Positions 39,501 to 49,087 of a stretch of DNA of 64,000 nucleotides are shown one piece after another; within the stretch, counting starts at the first letter, position 1, and every line of letters starts with the position of its first letter. The notes beneath the pieces are model-generated. The model did not search any database and was not told the DNA's origin. It was given only the letters and a program-made list of their open reading frames with translations. The DNA comes from Acidovorax sp. Root219. Lineage in GTDB: Bacteria; Pseudomonadota; Gammaproteobacteria; Burkholderiales; Burkholderiaceae_C. Position numbers and translations under genes: made by a program. The stretch covers positions 28,809 through 92,808 of the forward strand of contig NZ_LMIJ01000013.1 of the NCBI RefSeq assembly GCF_001428665.1. The letters run 5' to 3'.

Positions 39501-40063
39501 GCAGCCAGCTGGGCCGCTGCAACTACGTGGGCCTCGTCGTCGGGGCGGCCGGCGCGCTGCAGCTCCATGTAGAAGCGGTGCGGAAAAAGGCCCGCCAGGC
39601 GCAGCGCCAGGTCGGCGGCGCCCGCGTCATCGCCCTTGAGCAGGGCCTGCCCCACGGGGCCGGCCTGGGCGCCCGAGAGCACGATCAGCCCCTCGGACAG
39701 CTCCTGCAGCCACTCCCAGGTGCAGACGGCCAGGTTCTTGACGATGTTGCGCGTCCAGGCGCGGGCCAGCAGTTCCGACAGGCTCAGGTAGCCCTGGCGG
39801 TTCTGCACCAGCACGATCATGCGCGACGGTGGGGCCGTGCCCTCCCCCTCCAGGAAGATTTCGGCGCCCAGCAGGGGCTTGACGCCCTTGCCCCGGGCTT
39901 CCTTGTAGAACTTGATGGCGCCGAAAAGGTTGTTGAGATCGGTGATGGCCAGGGCGGGCTGGCCATCGACGGCGGCGGCCTTGGCCACCTCGTCGATGCG
40001 GTTGGTACCGTCGACGACGGAATATTCGGTGTGCAGGCGCAAGTGGACAAACATGGGCTCCAT
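36503..40063 (-). CDS. dnaE: DNA polymerase III alpha subunit
   Basis: Replicative polymerase catalytic subunit, 1186 residues. The PHP domain starts at MFVHLRLHTEYSVVDG. The palm has the catalytic acidic residues Asp400 and Asp402 in MPDFDIDFC, equivalent to E. coli Asp401/Asp403. Downstream are the GPGRGSGAGSLVAYAL and FNKSHAAAYSLLAYHTGW motifs, the helix-hairpin region, an OB fold (IISDLRVINGQRGKLALFKL) and a C-terminal tau-binding end. The start at 40063 was chosen nine bases ahead of a second Met; no strong ribosome site was seen for either. It is divergent from bamD. Confidence 0.96.
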   Translation of the reverse strand: MEPMFVHLRLHTEYSVVDGTNRIDEVAKAAAVDGQPALAITDLNNLFGAIKFYKEARGKGVKPLLGAEIFLEGEGTAPPSRMIVLVQNRQGYLSLSELLARAWTRNIVKNLAVCTWEWLQELSEGLIVLSGAQAGPVGQALLKGDDAGAADLALRLAGLFPHRFYMELQRAGRPDDEAHVVAAAQLAARLHLPVVATHPVQFADAEGYEAHEARVCIAEGEILANPRRVRRFTREQYFKSSAQMEELFADIPSAIANTVEIAQRCNLTLVLGKPQLPDFPTPNGMPIDEFFRFASFEGLEERLKMLFKKEADREAQRPRYVERLEFEIGTILKMGFPGYFLIVGDFIKWAKENGCPVGPGRGSGAGSLVAYALKITDLDPLEYNLLFERFLNPERVSMPDFDIDFCQSNRDRVIDYVKDKYGKNAVSQIATFGTLAAKAAIRDVGRVMDMSYMFCDGISKLVPGKPGMSYTLQYPPAVKKEGDKNNYALELEPLLAERVAKEEDVRTVIEMAQKLEGMTRNIGMHAGGVLIAPGKLTDFCPLYQQPGSESAVSQYDKDDVEAIGLVKFDFLGLATLTILEIAREFIMKRHKGQENFTFEAIPLDDGPTYTLFSDGKTEAVFQFESRGMQGMLREARPSRLEDLIALNALYRPGPMDLIPSFVNRKHGKEVVEYPHPLVEKVLAETYGIMVYQEQVMQTAQVLGGYSLGGADMLRRAMGKKKAEEMAEHRLIFRAGAAKQDISEAKADEVFDLMEKFAGYGFNKSHAAAYSLLAYHTGWLKVHYTAEFFCANMTVEMDDTDKLKVLFEDARKNFGITFELPDVNRGMYRFEPVTDKVIRYGLGAVKGGGQAAIEAIVAAREGRGEGPNGSTKGPFKSLFDFCLRVDRARMNKRTVEALIKAGAFDSLNLNRASLLASIDRAFDFAAASLSNINQGGLFDMMGDDAHGSSTQEPELVDVTPWGIKERLTLEKTAVGFYLSGHLFDEVATEVRRFVRTQIDELLDSREPQILAGIISDLRVINGQRGKLALFKLDDKSAVIEASADEALINTYKNQLKEDEFVVMMGRLQLDRFSGGLRVKVQQVWDLAGARARFGKYLHVVVSDKAPEVQKLLREFPPRREEAPEGDLLHGLRVRMGLRCTGSVGGAASTSAVAEVQLSESSRFYPSDAALAAWSAQVGAGSATVVYE

Positions 40064-40134
40064 TGTAGAAAGCCCACTGCATCCCGTAACCGAAACGTTT
40101 GCGACAGGGGGATTCAGGAGCCGGATGCCGCCGG

Positions 40135-40140
40135 TACAAT
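40135..40140 (+). promoter_or_regulatory. possible -10 element for bamD
   Basis: TACAAT in the 180-base dnaE/bamD divergent region, about 100 bases before the bamD ATG. No good -35 lies at 16-18 bases (TTCAGG is the best), so the call is tentative. Confidence 0.3.
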
Positions 40141-40243
40141 GCGCCGTCAGGTGTCCGCTGGGGTGCACGCCTGCGGGGACCCCTTCCCCGCCGCCAGCCC
40201 CCGGAACATCCCGTTTCCTCTTTTTGCCTGAAAGCTGCTTGCG

Positions 40244-41041
40244 ATGCTTCGTGCCCCACTGCCGTTTCTCTCCGCCCTGCTGGCTGCAGGTGTCCTCGCC
40301 GGGTGCTCGACCACCACCGAAGACAAGACCGCCAACTGGAGCCCCAACCGCATCTACTCCGAAGCCAAGGATGAAATGAACTCTGGCGGCTACGACAAGG
40401 CCGTGCCCCTGTTCGAAAAGCTCGAAGGCCGTGCCGCTGGCACGCCGCTGGCCCAGCAGGCCCAGCTGGACAAGGCCTACGCCCACTTCAAGGCGGGCGA
40501 AAAAGCCCAGGCCGTGGCCACGCTGGACCGCTTCATGAAGCTGCACCCCGCCAGCCCTGCGCTCGATTACGCCCTGTACCTCAAGGGCCTGGTCAACTTC
40601 AACGACAACCTGGGCCTGTTCTCTTGGCTGTCGCGCCAGGACCTGTCCGAGCGTGACCAGAAGGCGGCCAAGGATTCGTTCGAGTCCTTCAGCGAGCTGA
40701 CCACGCGCTTCCCCGATTCGCGCTACGCCCAGGATGCGCGCCAGCGCATGACCTACATCGTCAATTCGCTGGCCCAGTACGAAGTGCACGTGGCACGTTA
40801 TTACTACCAGCGCGGCGCCTACGTGGCCGCCATCAGCCGCGCCCAGGTGGCCGTGGCCGACTACCAGGGCGTACCCGCCGTGGAAGAAGCGCTGTACATC
40901 CTGATGCAGTCCTACGATGCCCTGGGCATGGACCAACTGCGCGACGACACCCGCCGCGTGATGGATGCCTCGTACCCGAAAAGCGAGTACGTGCGCGCCG
41001 GGCTCAAGGGCAAGTCGGATCCGTGGTGGAAGTTCTGGTAA
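40244..41041 (+). CDS. bamD: outer membrane protein assembly factor BamD
   Basis: Lipoprotein subunit of the BAM complex that folds beta-barrel proteins into the outer membrane. The lipobox LAGC puts the acylated cysteine at residue 21. Five TPR-like helical pairs follow, with LKGLVNFNDNLGLFSWLS and SFSELTTRFPDSRYAQDA typical of the family. 265 residues, normal length. No other bam gene is adjacent, as usual. Confidence 0.95.
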   Translation: MLRAPLPFLSALLAAGVLAGCSTTTEDKTANWSPNRIYSEAKDEMNSGGYDKAVPLFEKLEGRAAGTPLAQQAQLDKAYAHFKAGEKAQAVATLDRFMKLHPASPALDYALYLKGLVNFNDNLGLFSWLSRQDLSERDQKAAKDSFESFSELTTRFPDSRYAQDARQRMTYIVNSLAQYEVHVARYYYQRGAYVAAISRAQVAVADYQGVPAVEEALYILMQSYDALGMDQLRDDTRRVMDASYPKSEYVRAGLKGKSDPWWKFW

Positions 41042-41055
41042 GCGCCTGAACCTGT

Positions 41056-43095
41056 TCAGAACGGGTCTGAACTGGCCGCCAGCAGATCATCCAGCGCTGC
41101 CTCGAAATCCTCGAGGGTTTCCAGGCGCCGCATGGGTGGCAGGGCGCGCAGCAGCCTCTTGCCATAGCCCATGGTGGCCAGACGCGTATCGCCGACCACC
41201 AGCACCCCCCGGTCCGATTCGCGCCGTATCAGTCGACCCGCCCCCTGCTTGAGTGCCACTGCCGCCTCGGGCACCGAAACCTGCTGGAACGAGCTGCCCC
41301 CCGCCTCTTCGATGCGCTGGCTGCGCGCCTCGACCAACGGATCGCCAGGCGGCGGAAACGGCAGCTTGTCGATGATGACCAGCTGCAGCGCATCGCCGGG
41401 CACGTCGAACCCCTCCCAGAACGTGGCCGACGCCACCAGGATGCAGCCCGGTGCGCCGTGCCCGCTGCCTTCGCGAAAGCGCTCCATCAGGCGGCGCTTG
41501 GGCCATTCGCCCTGCACCAGCACCGACAACGATTGGCCGTCGCCAAACCGGCGGTGCAAGGCATCGCCAATGGTGGCCAGGGCCTTGAGCGTGGTGGTCA
41601 GCACCAGGGTGCGCCCGCCAATGCGCGCGGCAGCATCGCCGGCCAGGCGCGCAATGGCGGCACTGTGGGTCGGGTCGGCCGGCTTGGGCAGGTGGCGCGG
41701 CACGTACAGCGCGGCCTGCGTGGCGTAGTCGAACGGGCTGTCCACGCGCAGAATTTCGGCGCCTTCCAGGCCGCAGCGCTCCACGAACCAGGTCAGCCCC
41801 TCATCCGTCCCCAGCGTGGCCGAGGTGAAGATCCAGGCACGGGGGCGCTCGCCTTCGGGGTCGGGCCACTCATCGTCGCGTGCGCTGTGCGTGGGCTGCG
41901 TGAGCAGCCGGGTGCGCATGGCGTGCGATATGTCCAGCGGCGATTCGACCAGGCGCACCTGGGTGCTCCCGAGGTCGATCCAGCGCACCGCGTCCTGGCT
42001 GCAGGGCCCGACGAACCGGGCCAGGCGGGCCAGCAGCTCAGTGCTGCGTTCGTACAGCCGCTCCAGGTCCGGGGCGGTCTCGCTCAGTTGATCGAGCGCC
42101 TCCTGGGCCTGGGCGCAGGCAGTCGACAGTCGGCGCAGCGCGGCGTCCCAGGCCTGTACTTCAGCGCCCTCGGGGGCGGCCTCTGTCCAGCCGCGCTTGC
42201 CCTGGGCGCTGGCACTGCCGCCGGCCAGCCTCAGCGCGCCCACCGCCTGCTCCACCCGGCCGGCCAGGGCCAGCCAGTCGGCCAGGCCCCGCGCGTGGTG
42301 AAGGCCTGCGGCCAACAGGTCGCGCGCAAAGTCGAGCAATTGGCCCGAGGACAGCTGCAGGCCCAGGAACTGCACGCCGGTCTCGCTGATTTGGTGGGCC
42401 TCGTCGAAGACCACCACGCGCACGGTGGGCAACAGCTCGGCCACGCCCGATTCACGCACGGCCATGTCGGCAAAAAAGAGGTGGTGGTTGATCACCACGA
42501 TGTCGGCCGCCAGGGCCTCGCGCCGGGCGATGTTCACATGGCATTCCCGCGCGCGCGGGCAACCCGCACCCAGGCAGTTCTCGCGCGTGGAGGTCACCAG
42601 CGGGATGACGGGGGAGCGCTCGTCCAGGCCCGTCAGTTCGGCCAGGTCGCCACTGCGCGTGCTGCGCGACCAGTCTTCGACCTTGGCCAACACGCGCACC
42701 ACATTACGTTCTGTTACCGCGCTGTCCTGGCGGGCCTGCACCATGCGGTGCAGGCACAGGTAGCTGGCCCGGCCCTTGAGCAGGGCGGCGCGCACCGGCA
42801 CGCCCAGCACCTCGGTCAGGAGCGGCAGGTCGCGCGCGAACAGCTGGTCCTGCAGCGCCTTGGTGGCCGTGGAGAGCAGCACGCGCTCGCCACTGAGCAG
42901 GGCGGGAACCAGGTAGGAAAAGGTCTTGCCCACGCCGGTGCCGGCCTCCACCACCAGCATGCCGCCCTCTTCCATGGTGCGGGCCACGGCGGCAGCCATG
43001 CGGGTCTGGCCTTCGCGCGGGCGAAACTGGGCATCGGCCCGTGCCAGCAGGCCGCCGGGCGCAAACACCTCCTGCACCACCTCGGCCAACGGCAT
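41056..43095 (-). CDS. DinG/YoaA-family ATP-dependent DNA helicase
   Basis: Superfamily 2, XPD-like 5'-3' helicase for damaged or replication-blocked DNA. 679 residues: Walker A in VEAGTGVGKTFSYLVP; the Fe-S domain with cysteines in SYLCLHR and NCLGAGCPRARECH; DEAH box in VVVFDEAHQI; motif VI around KQGAGRLIRRESDRGVL. The length and Fe-S layout favour the YoaA branch over DinG proper, as E. coli YoaA is ~636 residues. It converges with bamD, 14 bases apart. Confidence 0.9.
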   Translation of the reverse strand: MPLAEVVQEVFAPGGLLARADAQFRPREGQTRMAAAVARTMEEGGMLVVEAGTGVGKTFSYLVPALLSGERVLLSTATKALQDQLFARDLPLLTEVLGVPVRAALLKGRASYLCLHRMVQARQDSAVTERNVVRVLAKVEDWSRSTRSGDLAELTGLDERSPVIPLVTSTRENCLGAGCPRARECHVNIARREALAADIVVINHHLFFADMAVRESGVAELLPTVRVVVFDEAHQISETGVQFLGLQLSSGQLLDFARDLLAAGLHHARGLADWLALAGRVEQAVGALRLAGGSASAQGKRGWTEAAPEGAEVQAWDAALRRLSTACAQAQEALDQLSETAPDLERLYERSTELLARLARFVGPCSQDAVRWIDLGSTQVRLVESPLDISHAMRTRLLTQPTHSARDDEWPDPEGERPRAWIFTSATLGTDEGLTWFVERCGLEGAEILRVDSPFDYATQAALYVPRHLPKPADPTHSAAIARLAGDAAARIGGRTLVLTTTLKALATIGDALHRRFGDGQSLSVLVQGEWPKRRLMERFREGSGHGAPGCILVASATFWEGFDVPGDALQLVIIDKLPFPPPGDPLVEARSQRIEEAGGSSFQQVSVPEAAVALKQGAGRLIRRESDRGVLVVGDTRLATMGYGKRLLRALPPMRRLETLEDFEAALDDLLAASSDPF

Positions 43096-43285
43096 CAGGC
43101 GGGCTCCCGGGTTTGTAGCAAGCGCTCCATGCGCAGCGCGATCGGTGGCCGCAGGGGCGAGGGGTGGGTGGATTTCAAAGGGGGCGCACGGCAGTCATGG
43201 CAAAAATGCCACAGGCGGGCGGATAATACGCGCTCCAGAGCACCCAAACGACAGCCAGGCCCGTCGGCACACCACAATCACCAGC

Positions 43286-44119
43286 ATGACCAAAGCGTTT
43301 CGCCTCATCGCCTCCACCGGCATCCACAAGGGTGACCGCGAGTACCAGCAAGACCAGGTGGCCCTGATCTCGCATGAACGGCACAACGGCTGTGTCCTGG
43401 GTGTCGTGGCCGACGGCATGGGGGGCCGCAGCGGCGGCCGCAAGGCCTCCGACCAGGTCATGATGACGGCCCGCCAGCTGTTCGAGCGCTATTCGCCCGA
43501 GACCGACGACCCGGCCGCCATGCTCAAGAGCATGGTGGAAGAGGCGCACATCGTCATTCGCCTCACGGCCATCTCGGCCGAGCAGGAGCCGCACAGCACC
43601 ATCGCCGCCTTCCTGATCAACCCGCGTGGCGACTGCCACTGGGTGCATGCCGGCGACTCGCGCATCTACCACTTCCAGGGCGGGCGCCTGACGCACCGCA
43701 CCAGCGACCACTCCTACGTGCAGGCTCTGGTGGATCGGGGCGAGCTGACCGAGGCCGAGGCCAACAACCACCCGCACTCCAACATCCTGGTGGGCTGCCT
43801 GGGCACCGAGAGCGACCCGCCCATCACCACGCACATGATTTCCCAGCTGCACCCGGGCGACACGCTCATGGCCTGCAGCGACGGCGTGTGGCACTACTTC
43901 TCACCCACCGAGCTGGCCTCGGTGGTCGAATCGCTCTCGCCGCGCGAAGCCACGGAGTTCCTGATCGAAAAGGCCCGCACGCGGGCCCGTGGGGGCGGTG
44001 ACAACCTGTCGCTGGTCATCGTGAAGATCGAGGCACTGGTCGAAGAGAAGAAGACCGTGCAGGGCATGGGCATGGGCACCCATCCCTCCGTTCCAGCAGG
44101 CGCCACCAGCAAGGTCTGA
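43286..44119 (+). CDS. PP2C-family serine/threonine protein phosphatase
   Basis: Metal-dependent protein phosphatase of 277 residues. All core motifs are present: the REYQQDQVALI start, GVVADGMGGRSGGRKAS (metal Asp), HAGDSRIYHF, MACSDGVWHYFS and GGGDNLSLVIV. It is cytoplasmic with no membrane or FHA domain. No partner kinase is adjacent, and no type VI secretion genes, which sometimes accompany such enzymes, are in the window. The substrate is unknown. The short tail after residue 255 is disordered. Confidence 0.9.
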   Translation: MTKAFRLIASTGIHKGDREYQQDQVALISHERHNGCVLGVVADGMGGRSGGRKASDQVMMTARQLFERYSPETDDPAAMLKSMVEEAHIVIRLTAISAEQEPHSTIAAFLINPRGDCHWVHAGDSRIYHFQGGRLTHRTSDHSYVQALVDRGELTEAEANNHPHSNILVGCLGTESDPPITTHMISQLHPGDTLMACSDGVWHYFSPTELASVVESLSPREATEFLIEKARTRARGGGDNLSLVIVKIEALVEEKKTVQGMGMGTHPSVPAGATSKV

Positions 44120-44145
44120 GAGGCTGAGAGGCCGCCCCCCTACCC

Positions 44146-44187
44146 GCCCCTGCGCTTCAGGGCGCCGCCCCTGCGCTTCAGGGCGCA
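44146..44187. repeat. tandem 21-bp duplication, each copy a hairpin
   Basis: Two head-to-tail copies (44146-44166 and 44167-44187) differing at the last base only. Each contains CCCTG-CGCTT-CAGGG, a 5-bp stem. The second copy covers the stop codon (44178-44180) of the minus-strand gene, so the repeat lies between two convergent genes and could act as a weak transcription end. Confidence 0.8.
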
Positions 44188-44870
44188 GGCACGGGCAGTG
44201 GCGCAGCAGGCTTGCGGCCTGAGGCTGCAGCGGCGGCTTGGTCGCGGGCCACGCGGGCGCGGCGCGTTTCGGCCGCCTTCAATTCCTCGGCATGGCGCTC
44301 GCGGGCACGGCCCGCACGCTGGGCGGCTTCGGCGGCGCGCTGGGTCTGCTCGGCCTCGCGCTGCTCGATGTTCTGCGCGCGCGGGGTGGGTACCACGGGG
44401 GTCTTGGGTGTGCGCGGGTTGCGCGGGGCCTGCATGTGCGGCTGGCCACGCACGCCGATCCCCACTTCAGGGGCTTCACCCGGCGGGCCGGGCTGGGTAG
44501 CCTGCTTTTCCGCGATGCTGCGCCGCCGCTCGGCGGCTTTTTCCTTGCGCTCGGCATCGTTGATCTGCATCTCGCGCGAGCGCAGGCCGGCTTCGGCCTC
44601 GCGGGCCCGGTTGCGCTCCACGCGCAGGCAGTCTTCCACCGCAAACAGCTTGTAGCACTCGGTCTCGGCCGCCAGGCGCCGGGCGGCCACGGCCTTGCGC
44701 TCCTGCGCGATGTGCGCGCGTTCGGCAGCCCGGTGGGCATGGGCCGCCTTGCGCTCGGCCGACTCGGGCTCGGCTACAGCTTGGGCCAGGGCATGCGAGG
44801 CCATGCCCATCTGCGCCAGCAGGCACAGCGCCGGGATGATGATGAACTGCCGCATTGTGCTGGTCTTCAT
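44178..44870 (-). CDS. secreted coiled-coil protein, unknown function
   Basis: 230 residues that I do not recognise. Residues 1-29 are a signal peptide (…MGMASHALAQA). The rest is dominated by Ala/Arg/Glu helices with a single distinctive motif, CYKLFAVEDCLRVERNRAR, near residue 73, whose two cysteines could pair. A Pro/Gly-rich stretch (about 128-165) separates two helical segments. It is probably periplasmic. Its ATG overlaps the zapE stop by four bases, so translation is coupled to zapE. Confidence 0.68.
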   Translation of the reverse strand: MKTSTMRQFIIIPALCLLAQMGMASHALAQAVAEPESAERKAAHAHRAAERAHIAQERKAVAARRLAAETECYKLFAVEDCLRVERNRAREAEAGLRSREMQINDAERKEKAAERRRSIAEKQATQPGPPGEAPEVGIGVRGQPHMQAPRNPRTPKTPVVPTPRAQNIEQREAEQTQRAAEAAQRAGRARERHAEELKAAETRRARVARDQAAAAASGRKPAAPLPVPAP

Positions 44871-45964
44871 GTCAAGCCTGTGTCCACCGTACGGCGCTCG
44901 AGCGCCAGAAATTCCTTGGACTGCATCTCGTTCAGGCGCGATACGGTGCGCGGGAACTCGTGTGCCAGGGGGCCTTCCGTGTACAACGCTTCGGGCGGCA
45001 CGGCGGCCGACATGATGAGTTTCACGCGCCGGTCATACAGCACGTCCACCAGCCAGGTAAAGCGCCGCGCGGGCGAGGCCATGGCGACCGGCAGGTAGGG
45101 CACGTCGGACAACAGCACCGTGTGGAACTGCGTGGCGATCTCAAGGTAGTCGTTCTGCGAACGCGGCCCGCCGCACAGTTCACGGAAGTCGAACCATACC
45201 ACCCCGCCGGCCTTGCGCTTGGCGCGGATCTCGCGCGCCTCAATGTGCAGCACCGGGTCTTCGTCGTGCACCTCGGCCAACTGGTTGAAGGCCTCGTTCA
45301 TCTGCGCATCGGCGTCCGGCCCCAGGGGCATGTGGTAGAGCTTGACCTGCTCCATGGTGCGGCGCCGGTAGTCGGTGCCGTTGTCCACATTGACCACCTC
45401 CAGGCGCTCGTTGAGCAGCGCGATGGCAGGCAGGATGCGGTCGCGGTGCAGGCCGCCCGGGTACAGGTCGTCGGGCTTGAAGTTGGAGGTGGTGACAAAG
45501 CCCACGCCGTTCTCGAACAGCGACGCCAGCAGGCGGTGCAGGATCATCGCGTCGGTGATGTCGGCCACGTGGAATTCATCGAAGCAGATGAGCTTGTAGC
45601 GCTTGGAGATGCGCTCGCCCAGCACATCGAGCGGGTTCTGCGTGCCCTGCAGGGCTGCCAGCTCGCGGTGCACTTCGCGCATGAACTCGTGAAAATGCAG
45701 GCGCACCTTGCGCTTCAAGGGCACGGCGTCGAAGAAGCATTCCATCAGAAAGCTCTTGCCGCGCCCCACCCCGCCGTACATGTAGACGCCGCGCGGGATG
45801 TCCGGGCGGTTGATGAGCTTCTTGAAGGCGTTGGAGCGGCGCTCTTTATAGGTGGCCCACTCATCGGCGCAGCGCTGCAGCGCATCCACGGCGCGCAGCT
45901 GTGCAGGGTCGCTCTGGAAGCCCTTGGCCTCGAGTTCGGCCAGGTAGGTCTGTTTGACAGTCAC
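44867..45964 (-). CDS. zapE: cell division ATPase ZapE (AFG1-like)
   Basis: AAA-type ATPase that acts at the Z-ring. 365 residues: Walker A in YMYGGVGRGKSFLMECFF, Walker B in YKLICFDEFHVADITDAM, sensor in FVTTSNFKPDDLYPGGLHRD and the C-terminal DVPYLPVAMASPARRFTWLVD stretch. All are family hallmarks. It starts with GTG. The gene downstream overlaps its stop by four bases. Confidence 0.95.
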   Translation of the reverse strand: MTVKQTYLAELEAKGFQSDPAQLRAVDALQRCADEWATYKERRSNAFKKLINRPDIPRGVYMYGGVGRGKSFLMECFFDAVPLKRKVRLHFHEFMREVHRELAALQGTQNPLDVLGERISKRYKLICFDEFHVADITDAMILHRLLASLFENGVGFVTTSNFKPDDLYPGGLHRDRILPAIALLNERLEVVNVDNGTDYRRRTMEQVKLYHMPLGPDADAQMNEAFNQLAEVHDEDPVLHIEAREIRAKRKAGGVVWFDFRELCGGPRSQNDYLEIATQFHTVLLSDVPYLPVAMASPARRFTWLVDVLYDRRVKLIMSAAVPPEALYTEGPLAHEFPRTVSRLNEMQSKEFLALERRTVDTGLT

Positions 45965-46004
45965 GGTGCGCTCGCCCTGGTGCTAGGAATGAATAAGGCA
46001 TAAA

Positions 46005-46034
46005 GCGCCGCCGCCCTTCACAGGGCGACGGCGC
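46005..46034 (-). terminator. hairpin downstream of lpdA, probable operon terminator
   Basis: Stem of 12 positions with one mismatch (46005-46016 with 46023-46034) and a TTCACA loop. On the minus strand it is followed by UUUAUGCC. It is a strong stem with a modest U-tract, 23 bases past the lpdA stop, ending the odhA-odhB-lpdA transcript. Confidence 0.6.
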
Positions 46035-46057
46035 CATCTATCTCCCGTGGGAGGAGA

Positions 46058-47485
46058 TCAGAAGTTCAGCGTGCGCTTGTCCACGGCCAGGGCTGCTTCC
46101 TTGGTGGCTTCGCTCAGGCTGGGGTGGGCGTGGCAGATGCGTGCGATGTCTTCGCTGCTGGCCTTGAACTCCATGGCCACGACGGCCTCGGAGATCAGCT
46201 CGCTGGCCTGCGGGCCCACAATGTGCACGCCCAGGATTTCATCGGTCTCGGCATCGGCCAGCATCTTCACCATGCCGGTGGTGTCGCCCAGTGCGCGTGC
46301 GCGGCCGTTGGCCAGGAACGGGAAGCTGCCGGCCTTGTACTTGACGCCGTCGGCCTTGAGCTGCTGCTCGGTGCGGCCCACCCATGCGATCTCGGGGCTG
46401 GTGTAGATGACCCAGGGCACGGTGTTGAAGTTGACGTGGCCATGCTGGCCGGCAATGCGCTCGGCCACGGCAACGCCTTCTTCCTCGGCCTTGTGCGCCA
46501 GCATCGGGCCGCGCACCACGTCGCCCACCGCCCACACGCCAGGCAGGTTGGTCTTGCAGTCGGCATCGACCACGATGGCGCCGCGCTCGTCCAGGGCCAG
46601 GCCCACGGCTTCGGTGTTCAGGCCGATGGTGTTGGGCACGCGGCCGATGGAGACGATGAGCCTGTCCACTTCCAGCGCCTGGGATTCGCCCTTGGCGTTG
46701 GTGTAGGCGATGCTCACGCCCTTCTTACCGGTCTTGATCTCGCCGACCTTCACGCCCAGCTCGATCTTCAGGCCCTGCTTGTCGAAGGCCTTCTTGGCTT
46801 CCTTGGCGATCTGCTCGTCCACCGCGCCCAGGAAGGTGGGCAGGCCTTCGAGGATGGTGACTTCGGCACCCAGGCGGCGCCACACCGAGCCCATTTCCAG
46901 GCCGATCACGCCCGAGCCGATGAGGCCCAGCTTTTTGGGCACGGCGCCCACGCGCAGCGCGCCGTCGTTGGACAGCACGAATTCTTCGTCGAACGGCGTG
47001 CCAGGCAGCGCACGGGCGTTGGAGCCCGTGGCAATGATGATCTGCTTGCCCGTGATCGACTCTTCGGCGGCACCGGCCACCTTGATCTCGTAGCCACCTT
47101 CGGCGGCCTTCACGAACGAGCCGCGGCCGTGGAAGAAGCTGACCTTGTTCTTCTTGAACAGGTACAGGATGCCGTCGTTGTTCTGCTTCACGACGGTGTC
47201 CTTGCGGGCCAGCATCTTGGCCACGTCCATCTTCACGCCGGTGGCGGTGATGCCATGCTCGGCAAAGTGCTTGTTGGCATGCTCGAAATGCTCGGACGAT
47301 TGCAGCAGCGCCTTGGAAGGGATGCAGCCCACGTTGGTGCAGGTGCCGCCCGGTGCGGGGCCGCCCTTGTCGTTCTTCCACTCGTCGATGCAGGCCACGT
47401 TGAAGCCCAGCTGGGCGGCTCGGATGGCGGCGATGTAGCCGCCGGGGCCGCCACCGATGACGATCACGTCGAATTGTTTGCTCAT
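46058..47485 (-). CDS. lpdA: dihydrolipoyl dehydrogenase (E3)
   Basis: FAD flavoprotein that reoxidises dihydrolipoyl groups of 2-oxo acid dehydrogenases. 475 residues: FAD motif [15 protein letters not shown], redox disulfide in [19 protein letters not shown] motif [19 protein letters not shown], and the dimer-interface His/Glu in [16 protein letters not shown]. The ATG at 47485 was chosen over frame-open sequence upstream. It is third in the odhA-odhB-lpdA operon. Confidence 0.96.
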   Translation of the reverse strand: MSKQFDVIVIGGGPGGYIAAIRAAQLGFNVACIDEWKNDKGGPAPGGTCTNVGCIPSKALLQSSEHFEHANKHFAEHGITATGVKMDVAKMLARKDTVVKQNNDGILYLFKKNKVSFFHGRGSFVKAAEGGYEIKVAGAAEESITGKQIIIATGSNARALPGTPFDEEFVLSNDGALRVGAVPKKLGLIGSGVIGLEMGSVWRRLGAEVTILEGLPTFLGAVDEQIAKEAKKAFDKQGLKIELGVKVGEIKTGKKGVSIAYTNAKGESQALEVDRLIVSIGRVPNTIGLNTEAVGLALDERGAIVVDADCKTNLPGVWAVGDVVRGPMLAHKAEEEGVAVAERIAGQHGHVNFNTVPWVIYTSPEIAWVGRTEQQLKADGVKYKAGSFPFLANGRARALGDTTGMVKMLADAETDEILGVHIVGPQASELISEAVVAMEFKASSEDIARICHAHPSLSEATKEAALAVDKRTLNF

Positions 47486-47671
47486 GTCGGTCTCAATCAC
47501 TTGTTCATTGGAAAAAAGACCCACCGGCGGGCCTGGCACAAGCCAGTCGCACATGTGGGTCGATACGATGCATATGAAGGGGCGCCATGCGCCAACCCCG
47601 TCAGCCTGCGAGACGCGCTGGGCCCTGCCAGCGACCGCCGCGCAAGGGCCGCCCCGCCGCGCTGGCGGTGT

Positions 47672-47710
47672 CCCCCTTCCCGAATTGCGCAGCAATTCGA
47701 GAGAAGGGGG
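47672..47710. repeat. REP-like palindrome in the odhB-lpdA spacer
   Basis: CCCCCTTC (47672-47679) pairs with GAAGGGGG (47703-47710). Inside, GAATTGC (47682-47688) pairs with GCAATTC (47692-47698). The unit seems to extend to about 47655-47735 with GC-rich flanks ending CGAAGCGACTCAGGGGG. I recall similar units as common intergenic repeats in Comamonadaceae. It makes the spacer (263 bases) unusually long for this operon. Confidence 0.7.
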
Positions 47711-47748
47711 AAGGCGCGAAGCGACTCAGGGGGTTGTCGCCTCATTCT

Positions 47749-49035
<1,287 letters not shown>

Positions 49036-49087
49036 ATCAATTCTTTCGGAATGGGGTTCTGTTCTGTGTAATCGGGGGTTGCCGGCC

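Noticed and set aside
36029-40231. Very long plus-strand frames opposite clpS and dnaE
   Set aside because: Shadows of high-GC genes; no ribosome site and no recognisable protein features.
44120-44177. CRISPR-like repeat between the phosphatase and the secreted protein
   Set aside because: Only two directly abutting copies with no spacers; a simple tandem duplication.
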